Shown: positions 36,703 to 50,225 of the stretch, one piece after another
How the letters are laid out: every line of letters begins with the position of its first letter
Numbering within the stretch: position 1 is the stretch's first letter
Source of the DNA: Labia minor
Taxonomy: Eukaryota > Arthropoda > Insecta > Dermaptera > Spongiphoridae
DNA: 64,000 nucleotides
Reading direction: 5' to 3'
NCBI GenBank assembly: GCA_963082975.1
Contig: CAUJBJ010000027.1
Location: 62,001-126,000 of the forward strand
The notes under the pieces: model-generated
The model's input: only the letters and a program-made list of their open reading frames with translations
The model's database searches: none
What the model was told of the DNA's origin: nothing
Program-made: the position numbers and the translations under genes

Positions 36703-39117
36703 CAAATATGAATTTATTCTTCATTAGAATCAGAAAATGAATAAAATAAAATAAAAAAGATAATTTTATCCCTCGTATTTAAAAAAGTAGGATTTTCCCT
36801 TTAATATTTGATCAAAATCACACTTTTCCGTAAGAATTCAATGAAAATATTTAAGAAATCGATCAAATATGAATTTATTCTTCATTAGAATCAGAAAATG
36901 AATAAAATAAAATATAAAGGATAATTTTGTCCCTCGTATTTAAAAAAGTAGGATTTTCCCTTTAATATTTGAACAAAATCAGACTTTTCCGTAAAAATTC
37001 AATGAAAATATTTAAGAAATCGATCAAATATGAATTTATTCTTCATTAGAATCAGAAAATTAATAAAATAAATTAAAAAAGATAATTTTATCCCTCGTAT
37101 TTAAAAAAGTAGGATTTTCCCTTTAATATTTGAACAAAATCACAGTAATCCGTAAGAATTCAATGAAAATATTTAAGAAATCGATCAAATATGAAATTAT
37201 TATTCATTAGAATCAGAAAATTAATAAAATAAAATATAAAAGATATCTTTATCCCTCGTATTTAAAAAAGTAGGATTTTCCCTTTAACATTTGAACAAAA
37301 TCACACTAATCCGTAAGAATTCAATGAAAATATTTAAGAAATCGATCAAATATGAATTTATTCTTCATTAGAATCAGAAAATTTATAAAATAAAATAAAA
37401 AAGATAATTTTATTCCTCGTATTTAAAAAAGTAGGATTTTCCCTTTAATATTTGATCAAAATCACACTTTTCCGTAAGAATTCAATGAAAATATTTAAGA
37501 AATCGATCAAATATGAATTTATTCTTCATTAGAATCAGAAAATGAATAAAATAAAATATAAAAGATAATTTTGTCCCTCGTATTTAAAAAAGTAGGATTT
37601 TCCCTTTAATATTTGAACAAAATCACAATAATCCGTAAGAATTCAATGAAAATATTTAAGAAATCGATCAAATATGAATTTATTCTTCATTAGAATCAGA
37701 AAATTAATAAAATAAAATAAAAAAGATAATTTTATCCCTCGTATTTAAAAAAGTAGGATTTTCCCTTTAATATTTGAACAAAATCACAATAATCCGTAAG
37801 AATTCAATGAAAATATTTAAGAAATCGATCAAATATGAATTTATTCTTCATTAGAATCAGAAAATGAATAAAATAAAATATAAAGGATAATTTTGTCCCT
37901 CGTATTTAAAAAAGTAGGATTTTCCCTTTAATATTTGAACAAAATCAGAATTTTCCGTAAGAATTCAATGAAAATATTTAAGAAATCGATCAAATATGAA
38001 TTTATTCTTCAATAGAATCAGAAAATTAATAAAATAAAATATAAAAGATAATTTTATCCCTCGTATTTAAAAAAGTAGGATTTTCCCTTTAATATTTGAA
38101 TAAAATCACAGTAATCCGTAAGAATTCAATGAAAATATTTAAGAAATCGATCAAATATGAATTTATTCTTCATTAGAATCAGAAAATTAATAAAATAAAA
38201 TATAAAAGATAATTTTATCCCTCGTATTTAAAAAAGTAGGATTTTCCCTTTAATATTTGAACAAAATCACAATAATCCGTAAGAATTCAATGAAAATATT
38301 TAAGAAATCGATCAAATATGAATTTATTCTTCAATAGAATCAGAAAATTAATAAAATAAAATATAAAAGATAATTTTATCCCTCGTATTTAAAAAAGTAG
38401 GATTTTCCCTTTAATATTTGAACAAAATCAGAATTTTCCGTAAGAATTCAATGAAAATATTTAAGAAATCGATCAAATATGAATTTATTCTTCAATAGAA
38501 TCAGAAAATTAATAAAATAAAATAAAAAAGATAATTTTATCCCTCGTATTTAAAAAAGTAGGATTTTCCCTTTAATATTTGAACAAAATCAGAATTTTCC
38601 GTAAGAATTCAATGAAAATATTTAAGAAATCGATCAAATATGAATTTATTCTTCAATAGAATCAGAAAATTAATAAAATAAAATATAAAAGATAATTTTA
38701 TCCCTCGTATTTAAAAAAGTAGGATTTTCCCTTTAATATTTGAACAAAATCAGACTTTTCCGTAAGAATTCAATGAAAATATTTAAGAAATCGATCAAAT
38801 ATGAATTTATTCTTCATTAGAATCAGAAAATTAATAAAATAAAATAAAAAAGATAATTTTATCCCTCGTATTTAAAAAAGTAGGATTTTCCCTTTAATAT
38901 TTGAACAAAATCACAGTAATCCGTAAGAATTCAATGAAAATATTTAAGAAATCGATCAAATATGAATTTATTCTTCATTAGAATCAGAAAATTAATAAAA
39001 TAAAATAAAAAAGATAATTTTATCCCTCGTATTTAAAAAAGTAGGATTTTCCCTTTAATATTTGAACAAAATCAGACTTTTCCGTAAGAATTCAATGAAA
39101 ATATTTAAGAAATCGAT
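36703..39117 (+). repeat. 15-monomer HOR derivative
   Basis: Monomers 229-243 read H-I-J-(K/M)-N-O-P-(I/B)-Q-A-B-B*-C-R-G. The K/M fusion at 37186-37346 explains the loss of two monomers relative to the 17-mer. The I/B monomer at 37830-37990 has the I front (G37, G56, G66) with a B tail and no change in unit length, which suggests gene conversion or a double exchange. B* (monomer 240) has A52. The unit measures exactly 15 x 161 bp. Confidence 0.89.
37186..37346 (+). repeat. Recombinant K/M monomer
   Basis: The front has A11, A17 and the GATATC change typical of K. The tail is C-C-AA as in M, and a private AACATTTG substitution lies near 37288. It replaces K-L-M with a single monomer, a 322-bp in-register deletion. 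Confidence 0.85.
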
Positions 39118-41693
39118 CAAATATGAATTTATTCTTCATTAGAATCAGAAAATGAATAAAATAAAATAAAAAAGATAATTTTATCCCTCGTATTTAAAAA
39201 AGTAGGATTTTCCCTTTAATATTTGATCAAAATCACACTTTTCCGTAAGAATTCAATGAAAATATTTAAGAAATCGATCAAATATGAATTTATTCTTCAT
39301 TAGAATCAGAAAATGAATAAAATAAAATATAAAGGATAATTTTGTCCCTCGTATTTAAAAAAGTAGGATTTTCCCTTTAATATTTGAACAAAATCAGACT
39401 TTTCCGTAAAAATTCAATGAAAATATTTAAGAAATCGATCAAATATGAATTTATTCTTCATTAGAATCAGAAAATTAATAAAATAAATTAAAAAAGATAA
39501 TTTTATCCCTCGTATTTAAAAAAGTAGGATTTTCCCTTTAATATTTGAACAAAATCACAGTAATCCGTAAGAATTCAATGAAAATATTTAAGAAATCGAT
39601 CAAATATGAAATTATTATTCATTAGAATCAGAAAATTAATAAAATAAAATATAAAAGATATCTTTATCCCTCGTATTTAAAAAAGTAGGATTTTCCCTTT
39701 AATATTTGAACAAAATCACAATAATCCGTAAGAATTCAATGAAAATATTTAAGAAATCGATCAAATATGAATTTATTCTTCAATAGAATCAGAAAATTAA
39801 TAAAATAAAATATAAAAGATAATTTTATCCCTCGTATTTAAAAAAGTAGGATTTTCCCTTTAATATTTAAACAAAATCAGAATTTTCAGTAAGAATTCAA
39901 TGAAAATATTTAAGAAATCGATCAAATATGAATTTATTCTTCAATAGAATCAGAAAATTAATAAAATAAAATATAAAAGATAATTTTATCCCTCGTATTT
40001 AAAAAAGTAGGATTTTCCCTTTAATATTTGAACAAAATCACACTAATCCGTAAGAATTCAATGAAAATATTTAAGAAATCGATCAAATATGAATTTATTC
40101 TTCATTAGAATCAGAAAATTTATAAAATAAAATAAAAAAGATAATTTTATTCCTCGTATTTAAAAAAGTAGGATTTTCCCTTTAATATTTGATCAAAATC
40201 ACACTTTTCCGTAAGAATTCAATGAAAATATTTAAGAAATCGATCAAATATGAATTTATTCTTCATTAGAATCAGAAAATGAATAAAATAAATTATAAAA
40301 GATAATTTTGTCCCTCGTATTTAAAAAAGTAGGATTTTCCCTTTAATATTTGAACAAAATCACAATAATCCGTAAGAATTCAATGAAAATATTTAAGAAA
40401 TCGATCAAATATGAATTTATTCTTCATTAGAATCAGAAAATTAATAAAATAAAATATAAAAGATAATTTTATCCCTCGTATTTAAAAAAGTAGGATTTTC
40501 CCTTTAATATTTGAACAAAATCAGAATTTTCCGTAAGAATTCAATGAAAATATTTAAGAAATCGATCAAATATGAATTTATTCTTCAATAGAATCAGAAA
40601 ATTAATAAAATAAAATATAAAAGATAATTTTATCCCTCGTATTTAAAAAAGTAGGATTTTCCCTTTAATATTTGAATAAAATCACAGTAATCCGTAAGAA
40701 TTCAATGAAAATATTTAAGAAATCGATCAAATATGAATTTATTCTTCATTAGAATCAGAAAATTAATAAAATAAAATATAAAAGATAATTTTATCCCTCG
40801 TATTTAAAAAAGTAGGATTTTCCCTTTAATATTTGAATAAAATCACAATAATCCGTAAGAATTCAATGAAAATATTTAAGAAATCGATCAAATATGAATT
40901 TATTCTTCAATAGAATCAGAAAATTAATAAAATAAAATATAAAAGATAATTTTATCCCTCGTATTTAAAAAAGTAGGATTTTCCCTTTAATATTTGAACA
41001 AAATCAGAATTTTCCGTAAGAATTCAATGAAAATATTTAAGAAATCGATCAAATATGAATTTATTCTTCAATAGAATCAGAAAATTAATAAAATAAAATA
41101 TAAAAGATAATTTTATCCCTCGTATTTAAAAAAGTAGGATTTTCCCTTTAATATTTGAACAAAATCAGAATTTTCCGTAAGAATTCAATGAAAATATTTA
41201 AGAAATCGATCAAATATGAATTTATTCTTCAATAGAATCAGAAAATTAATAAAATAAAATATAAAAGATAATTTTATCCCTCGTATTTAAAAAAGTAGGA
41301 TTTTCCCTTTAATATTTGAACAAAATCAGACTTTTCCGTAAGAATTCAATGAAAATATTTAAGAAATCGATCAAATATGAATTTATTCTTCATTAGAATC
41401 AGAAAATTAATAAAATAAAATAAAAAAGATAATTTTATCCCTCGTATTTAAAAAAGTAGGATTTTCCCTTTAATATTTGAACAAAATCACAGTAATCCGT
41501 AAGAATTCAATGAAAATATTTAAGAAATCGATCAAATATGAATTTATTCTTCATTAGAATCAGAAAATTAATAAAATAAAATAAAAAAGATAATTTTATC
41601 CCTCGTATTTAAAAAAGTAGGATTTTCCCTTTAATATTTGAACAAAATCAGACTTTTCCGTAAGAATTCAATGAAAATATTTAAGAAATCGAT
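39118..41693 (+). repeat. 16-monomer HOR derivative
   Basis: Monomers 244-259 read H-I-J-K-L-M-N-O-(P/B)-Q-A-B-B-C-R-G, exactly 16 x 161 bp. The P/B fusion at 40406-40566 removes one monomer. The A copy (monomer 254) has T111 (near 40837), otherwise seen in F and Q, suggesting local conversion from the adjacent Q. The O copy has AAATTATAAAAG near 40291. Confidence 0.9.
40406..40566 (+). repeat. Recombinant P/B monomer
   Basis: It has T22 at the front, T52, and the G-A-TT tail of B, standing where P and B should be two separate monomers. The exchange point lies between monomer positions 22 and 52. Monomer 121 in segment 6 shows the same kind of fusion. Confidence 0.78.
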
Positions 41694-43946
41694 CAAATAT
41701 GAATTTATTCTTCATTAGAATCAGAAAATGAATAAAATAAAATAAAAAAGATAATTTTATCCCTCGTATTTAAAAAAGTAGGATTTTCCCTTTAATATTT
41801 GATCAAAATCACACTTTTCCGTAAGAATTCAATGAAAATATTTAAGAAATCGATCAAATATGAATTTATTCTTCATTAGAATCAGAAAATGAATAAAATA
41901 AAATATAAAGGATAATTTTGTCCCTCGTATTTAAAAAAGTAGGATTTTCCCTTTAATATTTGAACAAAATCAGACTTTTCCGTAAAAATTCAATGAAAAT
42001 ATTTAAGAAATCGATCAAATATGAATTTATTCTTCATTAGAATCAGAAAATTAATAAAATAAATTAAAAAAGATAATTTTATCCCTCGTATTTAAAAAAG
42101 TAGGATTTTCCCTTTAATATTTGAACAAAATCACAGTAATCCGTAAGAATTCAATGAAAATATTTAAGAAATCGATCAAATATGAAATTATTATTCATTA
42201 GAATCAGAAAATTAATAAAATAAAATATAAAAGATATCTTTATCCCTCGTATTTAAAAAAGTAGGATTTTCCCTTTAATATTTGAACAAAATCACAATAA
42301 TCCGTAAGAATTCAATGAAAATATTTAAGAAATCGATCAAATATGAATTTATTCTTCAATAGAATCAGAAAATTAATAAAATAAAATATAAAAGATAATT
42401 TTATCCCTCGTATTTAAAAAAGTAGGATTTTCCCTTTAATATTTAAACAAAATCAGAATTTTCAGTAAGAATTCAATGAAAATATTTAAGAAATCGATCA
42501 AATATGAATTTATTCTTCAATAGAATCAGAAAATTAATAAAATAAAATATAAAAGATAATTTTATCCCTCGTATTTAAAAAAGTAGGATTTTCCCTTTAA
42601 TATTTGAACAAAATCACACTAATCCGTAAGAATTCAATGAAAATATTTAAGAAATCGATCAAATATGAATTTATTCTTCATTAGAATCAGAAAATTTATA
42701 AAATAAAATAAAAAAGATAATTTTATTCCTCGTATTTAAAAAAGTAGGATTTTCCCTTTAATATTTGATCAAAATCACACTTTTCCGTAAGAATTCAATG
42801 AAAATATTTAAGAAATCGATCAAATATGAATTTATTCTTCATTAGAATCAGAAAATGAATAAAATAAAATATAAAAGATAATTTTGTCCCTCGTATTTAA
42901 AAAAGTAGGATTTTCCCTTTAATATTTGAACAAAATCACAATAATCCGTAAGAATTCAATGAAAATATTTAAGAAATCGATCAAATATGAATTTATTCTT
43001 CATTAGAATCAGAAAATTAATAAAATAAAATAAAAAAGATAATTTTATCCCTCGTATTTAAAAAAGTAGTATTTTCCCTTTAATATTTGAACAAAATCAC
43101 AATAATCCGTAAGAATTCAATGAAAATATTTAAGAAATCGATCAAATATGAATTTATTCTTCAATAGAATCAGAAAATTAATAAAATAAAATATAAAAGA
43201 TAATTTTATCCCTCGTATTTAAAAAAGTAGGATTTTCCCTTTAATATTTGAACAAAATCAGAATTTTCCGTAAGAATTCAATGAAAATATTTAAGAAATC
43301 GATCAAATATGAATTTATTCTTCAATAGAATCAGAAAATTAATAAAATAAAATATAAAGATAATTTTATCCCTCGTATTTAAAAAAGTAGGATTTTCCCT
43401 TTAATATTTGAACAAAATCAGAATTTTCCGTAAGAATTCAATGAAAATATTTAAGAAATCGATCAAATATGAATTTATTCTTCAATAGAATCAGAAAATT
43501 AATAAAATAAAATATAAAAGATAATTTTATCCCTCGTATTTAAAAAAGTAGGATTTTCCCTTTAATATTTGAACAAAATCAGACTTTTCCGTAAGAATTC
43601 AATGAAAATATTTAAGAAATCGATCAAATATGAATTTATTCTTCATTAGAATCAGAAAATTAATAAAATAAAATAAAAAAGATAATTTTATCCCTCGTAT
43701 TTAAAAAAGTAGGATTTTCCCTTTAATATTTGAACAAAATCACAGTAATCCGTAAGAATTCAATGAAAATATTTAAGAAATCGATCAAATATGAATTTAT
43801 TCTTCATTAGAATCAGAAAATTAATAAAATAAAATAAAAAAGATAATTTTATCCCTCGTATTTAAAAAAGTAGGATTTTCCCTTTAATATTTGAACAAAA
43901 TCAGACTTTTCCGTAAGAATTCAATGAAAATATTTAAGAAATCGAT
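41694..43946 (+). repeat. 14-monomer HOR derivative
   Basis: Monomers 260-273 read H-I-J-K-L-M-N-O-P-B-B-C-R-G. Three monomers (Q-A-B) of the 17-mer are deleted cleanly between two B monomers. The length is one base short of 14 x 161, because monomer 270 lost an A in ATAAAGAT near 43358. The P copy has GTAGTATTTT near 43069. Confidence 0.9.
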
Positions 43947-46684
43947 CAAATATGAATTTATTCTTCATTAGAATCAGAAAATGAATAAAATAAAATAAAA
44001 AAGATAATTTTATCCCTCGTATTTAAAAAAGTAGGATTTTCCCTTTAATATTTGATCAAAATCACACTTTTCCGTAAGAATTCAATGAAAATATTTAAGA
44101 AATCGATCAAATATGAATTTATTCTTCATTAGAATCAGAAAATGAATAAAATAAAATATAAAGGATAATTTTGTCCCTCGTATTTAAAAAAGTAGGATTT
44201 TCCCTTTAATATTTGAACAAAATCAGACTTTTCCGTAAAAATTCAATGAAAATATTTAAGAAATCGATCAAATATGAATTTATTCTTCATTAGAATCAGA
44301 AAATTAATAAAATAAATTAAAAAAGATAATTTTATCCCTCGTATTTAAAAAAGTAGGATTTTCCCTTTAATATTTGAACAAAATCACAGTAATCCGTAAG
44401 AATTCAATGAAAATATTTAAGAAATCGATCAAATATGAAATTATTATTCATTAGAATCAGAAAATTAATAAAATAAAATATAAAAGATATCTTTATCCCT
44501 CGTATTTAAAAAAGTAGGATTTTCCCTTTAATATTTGAACAAAATCACAATAATCCGTAAGAATTCAATGAAAATATTTAAGAAATCGATCAAATATGAA
44601 TTTATTCTTCAATAGAATCAGAAAATTAATAAAATAAAATATAAAAGATAATTTTATCCCTCGTATTTAAAAAAGTAGGATTTTCCCTTTAATATTTAAA
44701 CAAAATCAGAATTTTCAGTAAGAATTCAATGAAAATATTTAAGAAATCGATCAAATATGAATTTATTCTTCAATAGAATCAGAAAATTAATAAAATAAAA
44801 TATAAAAGATAATTTTATCCCTCGTATTTAAAAAAGTAGGATTTTCCCTTTAATATTTGAACAAAATCACACTAATCCGTAAGAATTCAATGAAAATATT
44901 TAAGAAATCGATCAAATATGAATTTATTCTTCATTAGAATCAGAAAATTTATAAAATAAAATAAAAAAGATAATTTTATTCCTCGTATTTAAAAAAGTAG
45001 GATTTTCCCTTTAATATTTGATCAAAATCACACTTTTCCGTAAGAATTCAATGAAAATATTTAAGAAATCGATCAAATATGAATTTATTCTTCATTAGAA
45101 TCAGAAAATGAATAAAATAAAATATAAAAGATAATTTTGTCCCTCGTATTTAAAAAAGTAGGATTTTCCCTTTAATATTTGAACAAAATCACAATAATCC
45201 GTAAGAATTCAATGAAAATATTTAAGAAATCGATCAAATATGAATTTATTCTTCATTAGAATCAGAAAATTAATAAAATAAAATAAAAAAGATAATTTTA
45301 TCCCTCGTATTTAAAAAAGTAGGATTTTCCCTTTAATATTTGAACAAAATCACAATAATCCGTAAGAATTCAATGAAAATATTTAAGAAATCGATCAAAT
45401 ATGAATTTATTCTTCAATAGAATCAGAAAATTAATAAAATAAAATATAAAAGATAATTTTATCCCTCGTATTTAAAAAAGTAGGATTTTCCCTTTAATAT
45501 TTGAACAAAATCAGAATTTTCCGTAAGAATTCAATGAAAATATTTAAGAAATCGATCAAATATGAATTTATTCTTCAATAGAATCAGAAAATTAATAAAA
45601 TAAAATATAAAAGATAATTTTATCCCTCGTATTTAAAAAAGTAGGATTTTCCCTTTAATATTTGAATAAAATCACAGTAATCCGTAAGAATTCAATGAAA
45701 ATATTTAAGAAATCGATCAAATATGAATTTATTCTTCATTAGAATCAGAAAATTAATAAAATAAAATATAAAAGATAATTTTATCCCTCGTATTTAAAAA
45801 AGTAGGATTTTCCCTTTAATATTTGAACAAAATCACAATAATCCGTAAGAATTCAATGAAAATATTTAAGAAATCGATCAAATATGAATTTATTCTTCAA
45901 TAGAATCAGAAAATTAATAAAATAAAATATAAAAGATAATTTTATCCCTCGTATTTAAAAAAGTAGGATTTTCCCTTTAATATTTGAACAAAATCAGAAT
46001 TTTCCGTAAGAATTCAATGAAAATATTTAAGAAATCGATCAAATATGAATTTATTCTTCAATAGAATCAGAAAATTAATAAAATAAAATATAAAAGATAA
46101 TTTTATCCCTCGTATTTAAAAAAGTAGGATTTTCCCTTTAATATTTGAACAAAATCAGAATTTTCCGTAAGAATTCAATGAAAATATTTAAGAAATCGAT
46201 CAAATATGAATTTATTCTTCAATAGAATCAGAAAATTAATAAAATAAAATATAAAAGATAATTTTATCCCTCGTATTTAAAAAAGTAGGATTTTCCCTTT
46301 AATATTTGAACAAAATCAGACTTTTCCGTAAGAATTCAATGAAAATATTTAAGAAATCGATCAAATATGAATTTATTCTTCATTAGAATCAGAAAATTAA
46401 TAAAATAAAATAAAAAAGATAATTTTATCCCTCGTATTTAAAAAAGTAGGATTTTCCCTTTAATATTTGAACAAAATCACAGTAATCCGTAAGAATTCAA
46501 TGAAAATATTTAAGAAATCGATCAAATATGAATTTTATTCTTCATTAGAATCAGAAAATTAATAAAATAAAATAAAAAAGATAATTTTATCCCTCGTATT
46601 TAAAAAAGTAGGATTTTCCCTTTAATATTTGAACAAAATCAGACTTTTCCGTAAGAATTCAATGAAAATATTTAAGAAATCGAT
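43947..46684 (+). repeat. Canonical 17-monomer HOR unit, second full copy
   Basis: Monomers 274-290 read H-I-J-K-L-M-N-O-P-B-Q-A-B-B-C-R-G. The unit is 2,738 bp: 17 x 161 plus one inserted T in GAATTTTATTC of the R monomer (near 46534). It lacks the two private marks of the copy at 33966, so the two belong to different HOR lineages. Confidence 0.92.
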
Positions 46685-47006
46685 CAAATATGAATTTATC
46701 CTTCATTAGAATCAGAAAATGAATAAAATAAAATAAAAAAGATAATTTTATCCCTCGTATTTAAAAAAGTAGGATTTTCCCTTTAATATTTGATCAAAAT
46801 CACACTTTTCCGTAAGAATTCAATGAAAATATTTAAGAAATCGATCAAATATGAATTTATTCTTCATTAGAATCAGAAAATGAATAAAATAAAATATAAA
46901 GGATAATTTTGTCCCTCGTATTTAAAAAAGTAGGATTTTCCCTTTAATATTTGAACAAAATCAGACTTTTCAGTAAAAATTCAATGAAAATATTTAAGAA
47001 ATCGAT

Positions 47007-48134
47007 CAAATATGAATTTATTCTTCATTAGAATCAGAAAATTAATAAAATAAATTAAAAAAGATAATTTTATCCCTCGTATTTAAAAAAGTAAGGATTT
47101 TTCCCTTTAATATTTGAACAAAATCAGACTTTTCCGTAAGAATTCAATGAAAATATTTAAGAAATCGATCAAATATGAAGTTATTCTTCATTAGAATCAG
47201 AAAATGAATAAAATAAAATATAAAAGATAATTTTATCCCTCGTATTTAAAAAAGTAGGATTTTCCCTTTAATATTTGAACAAAATCACAATAATCCGTAA
47301 GAATTCAATGAAAATATTTAAGAAATCGATCAAATATGAATTTATTCTTCAATAGAATCAGAAAATGAATAAAATAAAATATAAAAGATAATTTTATCCC
47401 TCGTATTTAAAAAGTAGGAATTTTCCCTTAAATATTTGAACAAAATCAGATTTTCCGTAAGAATTCAATGAAAATATTTAAGAAATCGATAAAATATGAA
47501 TTTATTCTTCATTAGAACCAGAAAATGAATAAAATAAAATATAAAAGATAATTTTATCTCTCGTATTTAAAAAAGTAGGATTTTCCCTTTAATATTTGAA
47601 CAAAATCACACTAATCCGTAAGAATTCAATGAAAATATTTAAGAAATCGATCAAATATGAATTTATTCTTCATTAGAATCAGAAAATGAATAAAATAAAA
47701 TATAAAAGATAATTTTATCCCTCGTATTTAAAAAAATAGGATTTTCCCTTTAATATTTGAACAAAATCACAGTAATCCGTAAGAATTCAATGAAAATATT
47801 TAAGAAATCGATCAAATATGAATTTATTCTTCATTAGAATCAGAAAATTAATAAAATAAATTAATAAAGATAATTTTATCCCTCGTATTTAAAAAAGTAG
47901 GATTTTCCCTTTAATATTTGAACAAAATCACACTAATCCGTAAGAATTCAATGAAAATATTTAAGAAATCGATCAAATATGAATTTATTCTTCATTAGAA
48001 TCAGAAAATGAATAAAATAAAATATAAAAGATAATTTTGTCCCTCGTATTTAAAAAAGTAGGATTTTCCCTTTAATATTTGAACAAAATCAGACTTTTCC
48101 GTAAGAATTCAATGAAAATATTTAATAAATCGAT
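47007..48134 (+). repeat. Divergent run of seven atypical monomers
   Basis: Monomers 293-299 combine markers seldom or never found together elsewhere, such as G37 with C-A-AA but A66, or G37 with C-C-AA. They carry many private changes: GTAAGGATTTTTCCC near 47092, GAAGTTATTC near 47178, GGAATTTTCCCTTAAAT near 47418, GATAAAATATG near 47489, AACCAG near 47516, ATCTCTCG near 47556, AAAAAATAGG near 47732 and AATTAATAAAG near 47859. Substitutions as well as indels are raised, unlike the cluster at 24313-27689, so this looks like genuine older or less homogenised satellite. Confidence 0.82.
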
Positions 48135-49100
48135 CAAATATGAATTTATTCTTCAATAGAATCAGAAAATTAATAAAATAAAATATAAAAGATAATTTTA
48201 TCCCTCGTATTTAAAAAAGTAGGATTTTCCCTTTAATATTTGAACAAAATCACAGTAATCCGTAAGAATTCAATGAAAATATTTAAGAAATCGATCAAAT
48301 ATGAATTTATTCTTCATTAGAATCAGAAAATTAATAAAATAAAATATAAAAGATAATTTTATCCCTCGTATTTAAAAAAGTAGGATTTTCCCTTTAATAT
48401 TTGAATAAAATCACAGTAATCCGTAAGAATTCAATGAAAATATTTAAGAAATCGATCAAATATGAATTTATTCTTCATTAGAATCAGAAAATTAATAAAA
48501 TAAAATATAAAAGATAATTTTATCCCTCGTATTTAAAAAAGTAGGATTTTCCCTTTAATATTTGAACAAAATCACAATAATCCGTAAGAATTCAATGAAA
48601 ATATTTAAGAAATCGATCAAATATGAATTTATTCTTCAATAGAATCAGAAAATTAATAAAATAAAATATAAAAGATAATTTTATCCCTCGTATTTAAAAA
48701 AGTAGGATTTTCCCTTTAATATTTGAACAAAATCAGAATTTTCCGTAAGAATTCAATGAAAATATTTAAGAAATCGATCAAATATGAATTTATTCTTCAA
48801 TAGAATCAGAAAATTAATAAAATAAAATATAAAAGATAATTTTATCCCTCGTATTTAAAAAAGTAGGATTTTCCCTTTAATATTTGAACAAAATCAGAAT
48901 TTTCCGTAAGAATTCAATGAAAATATTTAAGAAATCGATCAAATATGAATTTATTCTTCAATAGAATCAGAAAATTAATAAAATAAAATATAAAAGATAA
49001 TTTTATCCCTCGTATTTAAAAAAGTAGGATTTTCCCTTTAATATTTGAACAAAATCAGACTTTTCCGTAAGAATTCAATGAAAATATTTAAGAAATCGAT

Positions 49101-49584
49101 CAAATATGAATTTATTCTTCATTAGAATCAGAAAATTAATAAAATAAAATAAAAAAGATAATTTTATCCCTCGTATTTAAAAAAGTAGGATTTTCCCTTT
49201 AATATTTGAACAAAATCACACTAATCCGTAAGAATTCAATGAAAATATTTAAGAAATCGATCAAATATGAATTTATTCTTCAATAGAATCAGAAAATTAA
49301 TAAAATAAAATAAAAAAGATAATTTTATCCCTCGTATTTAAAAAAGTAGGATTTTCCCTTTAATATTTGAACAAAATCAGACTTTTCCGTAAGAATTCAA
49401 TGAAAATATTTAAGAAATCGATCAAATATGAATTTATTCTTCAATAGAATCAGAAAATTAATAAAATAAAATATAAAAGATAATTTTATCCCTCGTATTT
49501 AAAAAAGTAGGATTTTTCCCTTTAATATTTGAACAAAATCAGACTTTTCCGTAAGAATTCAATGAAAATATTTAAGAAATCGAT
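49101..49584 (+). repeat. 3-monomer tandem duplication, copy 1
   Basis: Monomers 306-308 are T22 A52 with a C-C-AA tail, then A22 A52 with a G-C-TT tail, then A22 T52 with a G-C-TT tail and an extra T in GATTTTTCCC (near 49512). The same three kinds in the same order follow immediately, and the extra T recurs in the last monomer of both copies. Confidence 0.8.
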
Positions 49585-50070
49585 CAAATATGAATTTATT
49601 CTTCATTAGAATCAGAAAATTAATAAAATAAAATAAAAAAGATAATTTTATCCCTCGTATTTAAAAAAGTAGGATTTTCCCTTTAATATTTGAACAAAAT
49701 CACGACTATTCCGTAAGAATTCAATGAAAATATTTAAGAAATCGATCAAATATGAATTTATTCTTCAATAGAATCAGAAAATTAATAAAATAAAATAAAA
49801 AAGATAATTTTATCCCTCGTATTTAAAAAAGTAGGATTTTCCCCTTTAATATTTGAACAAAATCAGACTTTTCCGTAAGAATTCAATGAAAATATTTAAG
49901 AAATCGATCAAATATGAATTTATTCTTCAATAGAATCAGAAAATTAATAAAATAAAATATAAAAGATAATTTTATCCCTCGTATTTAAAAAAGTAGGATT
50001 TTTCCCTTTAATATTTGAACAAAATCAGACTTTTCCGTAAGAATTCAATGAAAATATTTAAGAAATCGAT
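49585..50070 (+). repeat. 3-monomer tandem duplication, copy 2
   Basis: Monomers 309-311 repeat monomers 306-308. The first has a unique CACGACTATTCC tail (near 49700) in place of CACACTAATCC, the second has an extra C in its CCCC run (near 49840), and the third shares GATTTTTCCC (near 49998) with copy 1. Confidence 0.8.
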
Positions 50071-50225
50071 CGAATTTATTCTTCAATAGAATCAGAAAAT
50101 TAATAAAATAAAATATAAAAGATAATTTTATCCCTCGTATTTAAAAAAGTAGGATTTTCCCTTTAATATTTAAACAAAATCAGAATTTTCAGTAAGAATT
50201 CAATGAAAATATTTAAGAAATCGAT
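50071..50225 (+). repeat. L monomer with 6-bp deletion at its start
   Basis: The usual ATCGATCAAATATGAATTT junction is reduced to ATCGATCGAATTT, removing six bases and creating a new CpG. The rest is a normal L monomer (A108, G-A-TT, A127). It is the shortest full monomer in the window (155 bp) and marks the return to regular HOR order. Confidence 0.87.
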
